The notes beneath the pieces were generated by a model. That model made no database searches. It was not told where the DNA came from and saw nothing but the letters and a program-made list of their open reading frames with translations. DNA of 64,000 bases, from NCBI RefSeq assembly GCF_001510895.1, contig NZ_LPWA01000142.1, positions 62,001 to 126,000 on the forward strand, read 5' to 3'. This DNA is from Mesorhizobium loti. Lineage in GTDB: Bacteria; Pseudomonadota; Alphaproteobacteria; Rhizobiales; Rhizobiaceae. Below are positions 18,571 through 26,485 of the stretch, piece by piece; within the stretch, counting starts at the first letter, position 1; each line of letters starts with the position of its first letter. The translations under genes were made by a program, and so were the position numbers.

Positions 18571-18999
18571 ATGGATATCGTCGAAACACCTTCAAGCAAT
18601 AGTGACGCGCTAATCGAGCTGACCGCCGATGTCGTCGCGGCCTATGTCAGCAACAACCCGGTGCCGGTCGGCGAGCTGCCGAACCTGATCGCCGATGTCC
18701 ATGCCGCGCTCGGCCGCGTCGGCGGCACGAGCGAGCAGCCGTCGGCCGAGAAGCAGAAGCCGGCCGTCAACCCGAAGCGCTCCGTGCATGACGACTACAT
18801 CGTCTGTCTCGAAGACGGCAAGAAGTTCAAGTCGCTGAAGCGCCACCTGATGACCCATTACAACCTCACCCCGGAAGAATACCGCGAGAAGTGGGGCCTG
18901 GATGCCAACTATCCGATGGTCGCTCCGAACTACGCTGCCGCCCGTTCGCAGCTTGCCAAGAAGATGGGCCTCGGCCGTAAGCCCAAGAGCCGCCGATAG
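18571..18999 (+). CDS. mucR: MucR/Ros-family transcriptional regulator
   Basis: 142 residues of the prokaryotic zinc-finger regulator family. N-terminal helices ([22 protein letters not shown], read as two parts) serve oligomerisation. The finger lies at ~residues 75-105 with [21 protein letters not shown], where Cys, Asp and two His would hold zinc. Then comes [23 protein letters not shown], split here by the DNA-contact region. In rhizobia MucR controls exopolysaccharide, motility and cell-cycle genes by binding AT-rich DNA. The Cys-X2-Asp form matches MucR rather than the Cys2His2 Ros. ATG 18571 gives the family start. A terminator follows at 19025. Confidence 0.95.
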   Translation: MDIVETPSSNSDALIELTADVVAAYVSNNPVPVGELPNLIADVHAALGRVGGTSEQPSAEKQKPAVNPKRSVHDDYIVCLEDGKKFKSLKRHLMTHYNLTPEEYREKWGLDANYPMVAPNYAAARSQLAKKMGLGRKPKSRR

Positions 19000-19024
19000 G
19001 CGGATATCGGACCAAGCAAATTCG

Positions 19025-19048
19025 ACGGCGCCCTAGCGGCGCCGTTTT
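19025..19048 (+). terminator. Rho-independent terminator of mucR
   Basis: ACGGCGCC (19025-19032) and GGCGCCGT (19038-19045) pair perfectly around CTAGC and run into TTTT. It starts 25 bases after the mucR stop. Confidence 0.9.
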
Positions 19049-19078
19049 GCTTTCCGGCGTGGCTGTTTGAAAGGTAAT

Positions 19079-19177
19079 GCATGTCGCCCAAAAGTGCGCA
19101 GCGGTTTTGGGAAACGACATACATCAAAAACAAAGATTGAAAGCGCGTCGCCTGAGTCAGTTTCAGCGCGACGCTTT
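19079..19177 (+). repeat. Composite hairpin repeat, subfamily C plus second hairpin
   Basis: Hairpin 1 (about 19079-19122): outer stem GCATGTCG / CGACATAC with one mismatch, inner stem CCCAAAA/TTTTGGG, loop GTGCGCAGCGG. After an A-rich spacer (AAACAAAGATTG) an imperfect inverted repeat spans 19140-19177 (AAAGCG...CGCTTT), whose right end overlaps the sufE stop codon. It lies between convergent mucR and sufE. Confidence 0.75.
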
Positions 19178-19603
19178 AGGCGGTCTGCTTCAGCGCCGCG
19201 TCAGCGTCGCGTTTGATGCGCTTGACCATCGAGCGCAGGCCGTTGGCGCGCTGCGGCGACAAATGCTCGTCGAGGCCGAGCTCTTTCAGCGTCACTTCCG
19301 CGTCGGTGCTCTGGATCTGGCTGGCCGGCGGCCCGAGAACAGCGCCAGCATGATGGCGACGAGGCCGCGCACGATATGGGCGTCCGAATCCCCCTGGAAG
19401 CTGATCACCGGATCGACGCCCGGTCCCTGCTCGGTCGTCAGCCATACCTGGCTGACGCAGCCCGGCACCTTATTGGCCGGAATGCGTTCGGCCTCGGGAA
19501 AAGGCGGCAGCGCCTCGCCAAGCTCGATCACATAGCGGTAGCGGTCTTCCCACTCGTCGAGCAGGGAGAAATCGTCGCGGATCGTTTCGATCGAGGTCGT
19601 CAT
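19176..19603 (-). CDS. sufE: SufE-family cysteine desulfurase activator, frameshifted
   Basis: About 142 residues after restoring one base. SufE accepts persulfide sulfur from SufS for Fe-S cluster assembly; its acceptor Cys is in ANKVPGCVSQVWL (~residue 50). The N-terminal part IETIRDDFSLLDEWEDRYRY, split here by annotation only, and the C-terminal TDAEVTLKELGLDEHLSPQR fit the family. The frame breaks near 19328, where GGCCGCCGGCC lacks one C of an expected CCC. ATG 19603 is preferred; ATG 19612 is also in frame. No other suf gene is adjacent. The stop lies inside the repeat at 19079-19177. Confidence 0.86.
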
Positions 19604-19693
19604 TGCCCGCATATAGTGACCCGGCGCCGCCGCGTCACGGAAAAAGAAAGACGCCGCGGGCGTCGAGAGGTCGGACGGGCCCGCGGCGTTAGA

Positions 19694-19761
19694 GCAATTC
19701 CAGGAAAAGTGTGAAGCGGTTGGGCTCGGCGACTTCGCCGTAGCCTTCCGTCCGGAATTGC
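19694..19761 (+). repeat. Hairpin repeat, subfamily A, carrying an inserted hairpin
   Basis: Outer arms GCAATTCC (19694) and GGAATTGC (ending 19761) and the loop start GTGTGAAGCGG match the other A copies. About 24 extra bases, themselves able to fold (GGCTCGGCG / CGCCGTAGCC), interrupt the GGTTTTCCG segment. Located between sufE and the DUF5330 gene. Confidence 0.8.
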
Positions 19762-19801
19762 GCCCAAAACTAAAGAGCCGAGCGAACGGCTGAAAAGAAT
19801 C

Positions 19802-20194
19802 TCAGTTCTTCGCCGTCAGCATCACCGGGATGTTGACCTTGGCGGGTAGCACGATGTCTTCGGCGACGCTGCCGGTGGTCTCGGCGGAAGTCTCCACAAC
19901 CTTCGCCTCGGGCGCGGCCGACTTCTCGGACTGCTGGTCGTCAAGCATGGCCGCGGCGATCTTGGCTGTTTCCTGGGCGCGGACGGTGATGGTGTGCATG
20001 GCCGATTTGCCGGTCTCGCAGACATCCGGCTTGCGCTCGCAGATGCCGGCAATGTCGCCGACCGCCTCGCGCGCCGCAAACAGCGCCTGGATCGGTCCGA
20101 CAGCCTCGCGGCCATCCTCGTCGGGGCCGACGCTGAGCGGCAGCGCCAGAAGCACCAGCGAAAACCAGAAAGCCATCCTGATTAGAAAACCCAT
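19802..20194 (-). CDS. DUF5330-like small membrane-anchored protein
   Basis: 130 residues. One N-terminal hydrophobic segment (LIRMAFWFSLVLLALPLSV) anchors or exports it. The middle ALFAAREAVGDIAGICERKPDVCETG carries two Cys that could form a periplasmic disulfide, and the C-terminal third is low-complexity (Glu, Ala, Val, Thr). I recall such proteins as conserved in Rhizobiales near sufE and divJ under DUF5330, without known function. ATG 20194 fits because the membrane segment then starts at residue 3; an open frame runs 72 bases further upstream. Confidence 0.75.
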   Translation of the reverse strand: MGFLIRMAFWFSLVLLALPLSVGPDEDGREAVGPIQALFAAREAVGDIAGICERKPDVCETGKSAMHTITVRAQETAKIAAAMLDDQQSEKSAAPEAKVVETSAETTGSVAEDIVLPAKVNIPVMLTAKN

Positions 20195-20661
20195 CTCAAT
20201 GCCTCTCGTCCGTGACCGGATCATGCATCTATCGGCATGACCTCTTTTATGGCGCGATAATGGCACAGGCGCGCAAAAGACGGCTTGGGCCGAATCCGCG
20301 AATTTTCTTCAAATTTTAGGCAAATTCGAAGGATTGGTTTTCGAGATTGATTTCATTCAAATCTCATCGATTGCATTAACTTTATGATAACCATCTATAT
20401 ACTTGTTTTAAAACGGAAATTTTAAAACGAAGAGGCGTTGGCTCGGACTTTTCAAGAGGCCCGGCGCGCTGGCTGCGGCTAACGCTCCATTTACCATGGC
20501 GGCAGATCGACGGGCTTTGCGGTGCCGGCGTCCCAATATTTGCCGTGGGCAGGGCGCTCGCCTCGTCTGCCTTATCCATTCCTTAAACGCTGAATGCGAG
20601 TTTCAAGCCAATCAAGAGTCACCTGCAAAGCAGGGCTGTTTCACGACCGGGTACGCGTGCG
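20195..20661. other. Intergenic region with AT-rich core upstream of divJ-like gene
   Basis: 467 bases between divergent genes with no gene I can support. The part 20290-20435 is strongly AT-rich. It holds two direct copies of TTTTAAAACG fourteen bases apart (20406 and 20420) and two CtrA-box-like words described separately. Promoters for both the DUF5330 gene and the kinase probably lie here. Confidence 0.55.
20376..20394 (+). promoter_or_regulatory. CtrA-box-like site upstream of divJ-like gene
   Basis: TTAA, seven bases, ATAACCAT: one mismatch from the TTAA-N7-TTAA CtrA consensus. A second weaker match (CTAA-N7-TTTACCAT) is at 20479-20497. Such matches occur by chance in AT-rich DNA, but both sit upstream of a cell-cycle kinase gene. 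Confidence 0.4.
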
Positions 20662-22464
20662 TTGAGTTCGATTACGGCCAGATACGTTCAATTGCCCGGC
20701 GCGGTTGCCGCCGGCTGCGAACGCATGGTTCATCCGACCGTCACGGGCGAGGCTGAGCGCCTGCTCCAGCGCCGCTTCATCGGCGTCATGCTCGCCGCTC
20801 CGTTTCTCGCCGCGGGCGCGGCGGTGACGCTGGTCACCTCAAGTCTCGGTGCGGCCGTTACCGTGGGCGCGATCTTCGCCGCCTTCGGCCTATGCTGGTT
20901 CGCAGCGCTTCTGGTTGCGGCCACCGGCCACATGGCGCTCGCCGGCCGAGCCGCGGTTGCCATGGGTGCTCGCGCTTGCTGGCGCAATCGCCGCGGCGGG
21001 CGGTCTGGCCTCGCCGGTAGCGCTGCTTGCCGTCGCTTTGCCGATCGAGGCCTGGTGGATCGCTGGATCGCGGCGCGCGGCGTTGTCGGCCGGGCTGGCG
21101 GCGCTCGCCGCCATTCTGCTGCAGCCCTTCGCGAACCAGTTCCTGCCGCTCGGCGCGACCGGGATCGCCACCTGGCACTGGCTGCTGCCGCTTGCCTGGG
21201 CGCTCACGCTGTTGCCGCGCGCGGCGGCGTTCGCCAACCCGTCCAAAGCGCGCCGGGCAGAGCCTGCGGCCGACCGTCTCGAGGAGATCATCGACGCGTC
21301 GTGCTGCGCGTCGGCCGCCAGGGCGAGGTCCTCGATGCCTCGGCCAAGGCGCGTTCCATTCTGAAGCTGGCGCCGGAGCTCTTGCTCGGCACAGGCTTGT
21401 TCGAGCGTGTCCATCTTTCCGACCGCGTCGCCTATCTCACCGCGCTTGCGGATATGCGCGAGGGTGCCCCAAAGCGCCGGCTCGACCTGCGCGTCCGGCT
21501 GCCGCGCGACGGCGGCGGCTCGGCCGACAATTTCCGCCCGTTCCGCCTGGAATTGATGCGTGGTGAGTTCGAACCGGAGGTCTTCACACTGGTGCTGCGC
21601 GAGAACGACGACGTCGCTGCTCTGCGCGAAGAGCTTGCCGCGGCGAGGGACGCGGCGGCTGCCGCCGAAGTGGCCAAGGGCCGTTTCCTGGCGGTGGTCA
21701 GCCATGAGCTGCGCACGCCGCTCAACGCCATCATCGGCTTCTCCGACATGCTGCTGCACGAGATGTTCGGCGCCTTCCGCGATCCTCGCCAGAAGGAATA
21801 TGTCGCCCTGGTCAGGGAGTCCGGCCAGCACCTCCTATCCGTCGTCACCTCGATCCTCGATGTTTCGCGCATCGAGGCCGGCGCCTATGCGACGGAGCTC
21901 GAACCGTTCCGCTTCGTCGAGGCGGTCGATATGTGCCGCTCGATGATGCGGCCGCTGGCCGACGCCAAGAGCATCGCGCTCGCCGCACAGGTCGCGCCGG
22001 ACGCCGGCGAGATCAATGCCGACCGCCGCGCCGTGCAGCAAATCCTGATCAATCTCGTTTCGAACGCGGTGAAGTTCACGCCTGACGGCGGCAGTGTGGT
22101 GATCGGCGCCAAGCGCGTCGGTTCGCGGCTGCATTTCTGGGTGAGCGACACCGGCATCGGCATCGCCGAGGAGGATATGGCCAATCTCGGCAAGCCGTTC
22201 ATGCAGATCCAGAACGACTATACGCGCCGTTTCGAGGGAACCGGGCTCGGCCTGTCGCTGGTCAAGGGTCTTGTGGCGCTGCACGAGGGCACGATGTCGA
22301 TCGAGAGCGCCCCGGGCGAGGGCACCACGGTTACGGTCAGCCTGCCGGTGAACGGGCCGAAGCGGCGTTCGGGCGCGCCGGTCGGCGTGCTGCCGATGCC
22401 GGTTTCAAAGCCGAAGGGGGATGCAGATGGGGACAGCAATGGCTCGCTCCGCAAGACGGCCTAA
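20662..22464 (+). CDS. divJ: DivJ-like sensor histidine kinase, two frame disturbances
   Basis: About 600 residues. The N-terminal ~200 hold several membrane helices (LAAPFLAAGAAVTLVTSSLG, then ALAAILLQPFANQFL). A PAS-like region follows (LRVGRQGEVLDASAKAR), then HisKA with the phospho-acceptor His in AVVSHELRTPLNAIIGFSDM and a HATPase domain (NLVSNAVKFTPDGG, DTGIGI, FEGTGLGLSLVKG). Order after mucR-sufE matches divJ in Sinorhizobium as I recall, a kinase acting on DivK. The frame gains one base (or loses two) near 20950 and loses one near 21300. TTG 20662 is the likely start; the first ATG is 20725. It overlaps the next gene. Confidence 0.8.
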   Translation: MSSITARYVQLPGAVAAGCERMVHPTVTGEAERLLQRRFIGVMLAAPFLAAGAAVTLVTSSLGAAVTVGAIFAAFGLCWFAALLVAATGHMALAGRAAVAMGARACWRNRRGGRSGLAGSAACRRFADRGLVDRWIAARGVVGRAGGARRHSAAALREPVPAARRDRDRHLALAAAACLGAHAVAARGGVRQPVQSAPGRACGRPSRGDHRRVVLRVGRQGEVLDASAKARSILKLAPELLLGTGLFERVHLSDRVAYLTALADMREGAPKRRLDLRVRLPRDGGGSADNFRPFRLELMRGEFEPEVFTLVLRENDDVAALREELAAARDAAAAAEVAKGRFLAVVSHELRTPLNAIIGFSDMLLHEMFGAFRDPRQKEYVALVRESGQHLLSVVTSILDVSRIEAGAYATELEPFRFVEAVDMCRSMMRPLADAKSIALAAQVAPDAGEINADRRAVQQILINLVSNAVKFTPDGGSVVIGAKRVGSRLHFWVSDTGIGIAEEDMANLGKPFMQIQNDYTRRFEGTGLGLSLVKGLVALHEGTMSIESAPGEGTTVTVSLPVNGPKRRSGAPVGVLPMPVSKPKGDADGDSNGSLRKTA

Positions 22465-23226
22465 GGTGGTCGAACCCGAACGCGGCGTCCTTGCCGAGGG
22501 CGCCGTGGCGGTGGGTCAAGTGATCTCGCGCAATCCAGTTCTGGTCGGGGGTTCGACCGCCTTCCTCGTAACGCTCTTCTACGTTTCGGCCAACGCACTC
22601 TGGTACCAGCCTTTCCCGCATACCGGCGCCTTCTTCGCCACTAGGAGCATCGAGAATTTCCCCCACGCCATCTCCGACGAGCCTGAGACCACAATCAACA
22701 TCGTGCGGCAGGCGCCGGCGCAGCCGGCCGTCAAGTCCGACCCGGTCGTCCAGCAGGTGCAGGGCATATTGAAGGATCTCAATTTTTACGACGGCACGGT
22801 CGACGGCCTCACCGGGCCCGCCACGCGCAAGGCCATCCAGGCCTATCAGCTCAAGGTCGGCTTGCCGGGATCGGGCGAGATCGACGGCGCGCTGCTCGAT
22901 CAGCTCGGCGCCCGGCAGACGACCGCGGCCATCCCGCATCCCGCGCCGCGGCCGGCAACCGCGGCCCCAGCGGCCGCGCCAGTGCCGGCTCCAATCCCGG
23001 TCTCGGCTCCCGCCAATGGCGCAACGCAGACGTCTGATGCCCGCATCGTCAAGATCCAGGCCGGCCTGAAGCCTTCGGCAACAACGACATGCAGCTCGAT
23101 GGCAAGGTCGGCGCCCGTACCAAGTCCGCGATCAAGGAATTCCAGGCGCTCTTCGGTCTGCCCGAGACCGGCGAGCCGGACGAAGCGGTCTACGTCAAGA
23201 TGCGCGAGATCGGCCTTACCAACTGA
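22439..23226 (+). CDS. Peptidoglycan-binding domain protein, membrane anchored, frameshifted
   Basis: About 262 residues. A single membrane helix (VLVGGSTAFLVTLFYVSANA) is followed by a periplasmic part with two PG_binding_1 repeats: VQGILKDLNFYDGTVDGLTG, and a C-terminal one ending KSAIKEFQALFGLPETGEP. A Pro/Ala-rich linker separates them. The frame breaks at about 23070, where one G restores GLKAFGNNDMQLDGKVGART. ATG 22439 has GGGGA upstream; its start lies inside the end of the kinase gene, so the two are co-transcribed. It may tether the envelope to a cell-cycle signal, which is inference. Confidence 0.82.
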
Positions 23227-23296
23227 CCGATCGTAGGCCGTTCCGGTTCTTTTGCCGATGCTGTAAGGAACCGCGCATGCCATCCGGAACCTTGCC

Positions 23297-23643
23297 ATGC
23301 GCGTGACCACCGATCTGTGGGTTTCAGCCCTTGTGCGCCGCGTGTTCGGGGCCGGCGGCTTTGCCGCCGTGGTTAAGCGCGGCGCGACCGAAGCGGGCGC
23401 GTCTTCGTGCTGTCGCGCGGCCGGCTGGGGGAGGTTGCCCTGTACGGGCCGGCGCCGCAGACGAGCTACGATTCGGCCAAGCCCGACGAGCGCTTCTTCA
23501 CCTTGCTCAATTCCAGCGATGATAATTCGGCATTCGATGTGCTGCTGGAAAAGGAAAAGAGGTTCGATCCGGATATCTGGGTGGTCGAGATCGAGGCAGG
23601 CGCCGTTCCGATCGAGGAACTTGTCTCAGTGGCGACGGAATAG
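23297..23643 (+). CDS. DUF1491 family protein, frameshifted
   Basis: About 115 residues after restoring one base at 23400 (GCGGGCGC then GTCTTC). The N-terminal MRVTTDLWVSALVRRVFGAG and C-terminal DERFFTLLNSSDDNSAFDVL and FDPDIWVVEIEAG are typical of DUF1491, a short alphaproteobacterial family of unknown function, often beside the peptidoglycan-binding gene found just upstream. No signal peptide or membrane segment. It converges on the DUF2336 gene with 12 bases between the stops. Confidence 0.8.
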
Positions 23644-23655
23644 GCGGTTCAAAGC

Positions 23656-24663
23656 TCAGGATGCCTTGAGGTCGGCGGTCGCCTTGTCGCTGTTCGACGC
23701 CTGGCGCTCGGCGCTTGTCGTCTCGGCGGCGTTGCCGCGGATCGCCCGCGACAGGGTCTCGGCCTTCCAGGCCCGCACCTTGTCGAGCGCTGCTTCGCGA
23801 TGCAGCAGCCGGTAGCGGTCGAGGAACAGCCGGATCGCCTGCGGATGCGGGAACTCCGCAGGATAGACCGCGACCGCGATGAGGAAAGCCCTGTCCTCGC
23901 TGAGGTCGAGCGCCTTGAGCGCCGCCAGCAGCGCGGCGTAGCTCGGTTGCTCGGTCACCGAGCGGGCCGTGGTGAAATCGACGTCGAGCGCATCGGCAAG
24001 CGCTGTCTGGAAGAAGGCGGCGTTGCCGGTCAGCGCCGTCTCGCGCAGCTTCACATAGGTTGGCTGGCCGAGGAACAGGTTGACGGCGACGCCTTCGGCG
24101 GCGGGCCGCATCATCGACCGCAGGCGGCGCCTCGCATCCTCCCCGGCTTTGCCGGGAAGCGGTTGTTTGTCTTCTGCTGCGTCGGCGGGCGCCGGTTTCA
24201 CCGGCGCGAGCTTGGTGACCGTCTCCGGCGGCCGCGTCTTGACCAGCGTCGGCCTCTCCAGCGCGCGGATCAGCTGGGCGATGGTCGCATTGAGCGCCTT
24301 GCGGCGGGCGATCGCGCGCGCGTGCGGCAGGCCATGACGGCCGATCAGCGCGATGAGGTCGATGTCGCTCAGTGCATTCGAGCGGGTGAGCAGCGGCGCC
24401 GCGATCTCGACCGGCTCCTCGGCCAGCCGCCGCACCAGCGCGGCCGGCGCATATTCGCATTCGGAAAGGGCGGCGGCGACATAGCGGCGCGATTCGACCG
24501 ACACCTCGTCGAACAGCGGCAGCGTCAGGTCCTCGAGCTGGGCGATCTCGCGACGCGACGGGCGCGTCAGCGAGCAGAAGGCCGACACGGCGGCGCGGAA
24601 CAGCCTTTCGGCTTTTCCAGCTTCGGTCCGGATAGCGATTTGCCTGAAATCCGAAGATGACAC
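23656..24663 (-). CDS. DUF2336 domain protein
   Basis: About 335 residues, all-helical in appearance. DUF2336 proteins resemble HEAT-like repeats; visible repeats are LFRAAVSAFCSLTRPSRREI, ALSECEYAPAALVRRLAEEP and LTRSNALSDIDLIALIGRHG. A charged Pro/Ala/Lys linker lies in the middle (~residues 160-195). The start is uncertain: GTG 24663 begins just before the conserved SSDFRQIAIRTEAGKAERL, but a TTG at 24741 is also in frame and neither has a clear ribosome site. The biochemical role of this family is unknown; it is common in alphaproteobacteria. Confidence 0.75.
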   Translation of the reverse strand: MSSSDFRQIAIRTEAGKAERLFRAAVSAFCSLTRPSRREIAQLEDLTLPLFDEVSVESRRYVAAALSECEYAPAALVRRLAEEPVEIAAPLLTRSNALSDIDLIALIGRHGLPHARAIARRKALNATIAQLIRALERPTLVKTRPPETVTKLAPVKPAPADAAEDKQPLPGKAGEDARRRLRSMMRPAAEGVAVNLFLGQPTYVKLRETALTGNAAFFQTALADALDVDFTTARSVTEQPSYAALLAALKALDLSEDRAFLIAVAVYPAEFPHPQAIRLFLDRYRLLHREAALDKVRAWKAETLSRAIRGNAAETTSAERQASNSDKATADLKAS

Positions 24664-24763
24664 GGAGGATACGCCCGATACTCGACACAGACCTGGCCCC
24701 GCGCAATCCGGCCGGGCCGGTTTCGCGTCTCCAGGCAACAAAGATCAAATTAGCCGCGATCCG

Positions 24764-24780
24764 TTAGCGCTCCGTTAACC
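24764..24780. promoter_or_regulatory. CtrA-box-like site between DUF2336 gene and small protein gene
   Basis: TTAG, seven bases, TTAACC: one mismatch to the CtrA consensus, placed in the divergent promoter region about 72 bases before the small protein start and 100 before the DUF2336 start. Low-specificity match. Confidence 0.35.
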
Positions 24781-24851
24781 CTCTGCCCGCCTTAATCAAC
24801 TTTGGAGGCGTTGCGTTGTGCTCCGGTCAAACCGAGAGGAATGCGCGAACC

Positions 24852-25037
24852 ATGGGCATGGTCCTGTCTTTTGTGCCGAGAACGGCACCGGTCAATCGAG
24901 TAAATCACGCTACCGATACGGCGGCGGTCATCATCTTCCCCGGCGTTCGCTACGAGCAGCAGTCGCAGGTCGGTGGAGCACGCTCGGAAAGCCCGGACAA
25001 ACCGGGTTCGCCGCGTCCCCCTGTCCCGCACCACTGA
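24852..25037 (+). CDS. Small conserved hypothetical protein
   Basis: 61 residues. ATG 24852 gives MGMVLSFVPRTAP, and the centre reads AVIIFPGVRYEQ. I recall small rhizobial proteins with the same opening and IIFPGVRYE core, which is why I accept this short frame. AGAGGA lies about 13 bases upstream. No signal peptide, membrane segment or known domain. A CtrA-like word lies in its upstream region. A subfamily A repeat starts 14 bases after the stop. Function unknown; an alternative in-frame start lies 36 bases upstream. Confidence 0.6.
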   Translation: MGMVLSFVPRTAPVNRVNHATDTAAVIIFPGVRYEQQSQVGGARSESPDKPGSPRPPVPHH

Positions 25038-25050
25038 TCAGTTCGACAGA

Positions 25051-25095
25051 GCAATTCCAACAAAAGTGTGTGAGCGGTTTTCCGTCCGGAATTGC
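25051..25095 (+). repeat. Hairpin repeat, subfamily A
   Basis: Outer stem GCAATTCC/GGAATTGC is intact; the inner stem is reduced (CAAAA against TTTTC) and the loop is one base longer (GTGTGTGAGCGG). It sits between the convergent small protein and DUF1254 genes. Confidence 0.8.
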
Positions 25096-25104
25096 GGCAA
25101 AGCG

Positions 25105-25653
25105 CTAGTAGTCCTGCAGCTCGCAGGCGCTCTGCTCTAGGAAGCGCGACACGATCGGCTTCCAGCTGTCGTCCGGCACGAAGGCGCGGACCACGAGTAT
25201 GCCTTCCTCGATCGGTGCCTCGACGAAGATCGCTCCTTGAAGCTCCTCCGGAAGATCGCGCCTTACGTCGATCATCTGCGCCGGCGTCAGCACCACGGCA
25301 TCGAGCTTCTCGCTGTTCGCGTTGTGGTCGTTGAAGGAATAGATGTTGTGGCCGCTGCGGTCATAAACCGAAGCCGACCAGAACGGCACGTCGCCCGGCG
25401 CCCGGATCCGGACCAGCCCGTCGGCAAGATTGAAGCGGCAGGCAGCGGCGTAGAACATGGGGTCGACCGACTTCACCACCGGCGCGCCGCCGGCCTCGGC
25501 GTCCAGTCGCGCCATCTTGTAGAGGTCGGAGGCCATCGCCAGCCGCGACCAGGCATCGCGTTCGGAAAATTCCGGCACCAGGAGCAGCACCACGATATGC
25601 ACGATGCCGGCGCCGAGCAGGCCGAGGATGAGCGCGTGCAGCAGTCTACGCAT
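25105..25653 (-). CDS. DUF1254 domain membrane protein
   Basis: 182 residues with one N-terminal membrane helix (ALILGLLGAGIVHIVVLLLV). The rest is a periplasmic DUF1254-like domain: VDPMFYAAACRFNLADGLVR, FWSASVYDRSGHNIYSFNDH and RDLPEELQGAIFVEAPIEEG. It overlaps the upstream DUF1214 gene by eight bases. The two domains are parts of one larger protein in many bacteria, so these neighbours probably form a complex at the inner membrane. The biochemical function is unknown. Confidence 0.85.
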   Translation of the reverse strand: MRRLLHALILGLLGAGIVHIVVLLLVPEFSERDAWSRLAMASDLYKMARLDAEAGGAPVVKSVDPMFYAAACRFNLADGLVRIRAPGDVPFWSASVYDRSGHNIYSFNDHNANSEKLDAVVLTPAQMIDVRRDLPEELQGAIFVEAPIEEGILVVRAFVPDDSWKPIVSRFLEQSACELQDY

Positions 25654-26230
25654 TGCAGCCTGCCTTCAGGATGCGCGGCAGCGTCACGTCGGAAAGCCCG
25701 GTGCTCGAGGCGATCGGCGTATCGTAGAAGGTCAGCACGAAATACATCTTGCCGAAGCCGCTGGTGAGCAGCCAGTTGCCGGGGGCAGGGCGGCTGCCGA
25801 CGGAGATGACGACCGAATTGTCGGGCTGCCGCAGCACCTCGTAGGATTGCAGCGCCGCCTGTCTCGCCTTGCCGGTGTCGATGACGCCGAGTGAGTGGTC
25901 GGCGGCGTAGAGCGTCCAGAACCGAGCCGTCGGATAGCTGCCCTCGATCGTGTAGGCGCATTGCCGCCTCAGCGGCTCGCCGGCGTCGTCGCGCTCGGCG
26001 ACGAAGGAGAGCCCTTCCGCCCGGCCGAGCGCCAGCACGCCCTCGCGCGCCACGCGCGCCTTCGAGTAGGGGTCGGCCGCCTGGGTGCCGATTTCGGGAA
26101 AGGCGGTCCATTGGCCGATGCGGATCGCGCCGACGCCGTCCTGCGCGTTGAGCGCGTACCAGACGCTGCCGCCGCCAAGGCCGATGGCCATGGCAAGCGA
26201 AAGCAGCGTGAGGAATGCGTTTCTGAGCAT
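25646..26230 (-). CDS. DUF1214 domain membrane protein
   Basis: 194 residues. N-terminal membrane helix (LTLLSLAMAIGLGGGSVWYA), then a periplasmic DUF1214 domain with LRRQCAYTIEGSYPTARFWT, LYAADHSLGVIDTGKARQAA and a closing GNWLLTSGFGKMYFVLTFYD. Cys residues in RRQCAY and at the C-terminus (KAGCNA) could pair. It is translated into the DUF1254 gene through an overlap. Together they split what is one DUF1254-DUF1214 protein elsewhere. No function is assigned. Confidence 0.86.
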   Translation of the reverse strand: MLRNAFLTLLSLAMAIGLGGGSVWYALNAQDGVGAIRIGQWTAFPEIGTQAADPYSKARVAREGVLALGRAEGLSFVAERDDAGEPLRRQCAYTIEGSYPTARFWTLYAADHSLGVIDTGKARQAALQSYEVLRQPDNSVVISVGSRPAPGNWLLTSGFGKMYFVLTFYDTPIASSTGLSDVTLPRILKAGCNA

Positions 26231-26485
26231 GAAGAGCCGGAACAGAGGAGGTTATTCGGGATATCGCGGCGCGGGGTCCCGTGGCAAGCCGGCTTGCTCC
26301 AAGGCGCGGCGATATTCGGGTGATGCCGGCCTGCGAATGGCGGCGTCCCGGTGCTCACCCACTCATCTTCGATGCCTCCTGCGGCGCCGACCATGGCCCA
26401 TCCAACCACTGACTTGTCAGGCTGGTTCGCACGGAGCTGATGCCCGTGCTTGAAGCCGCCGCCATTTCGTTCCACATCGATCGGG

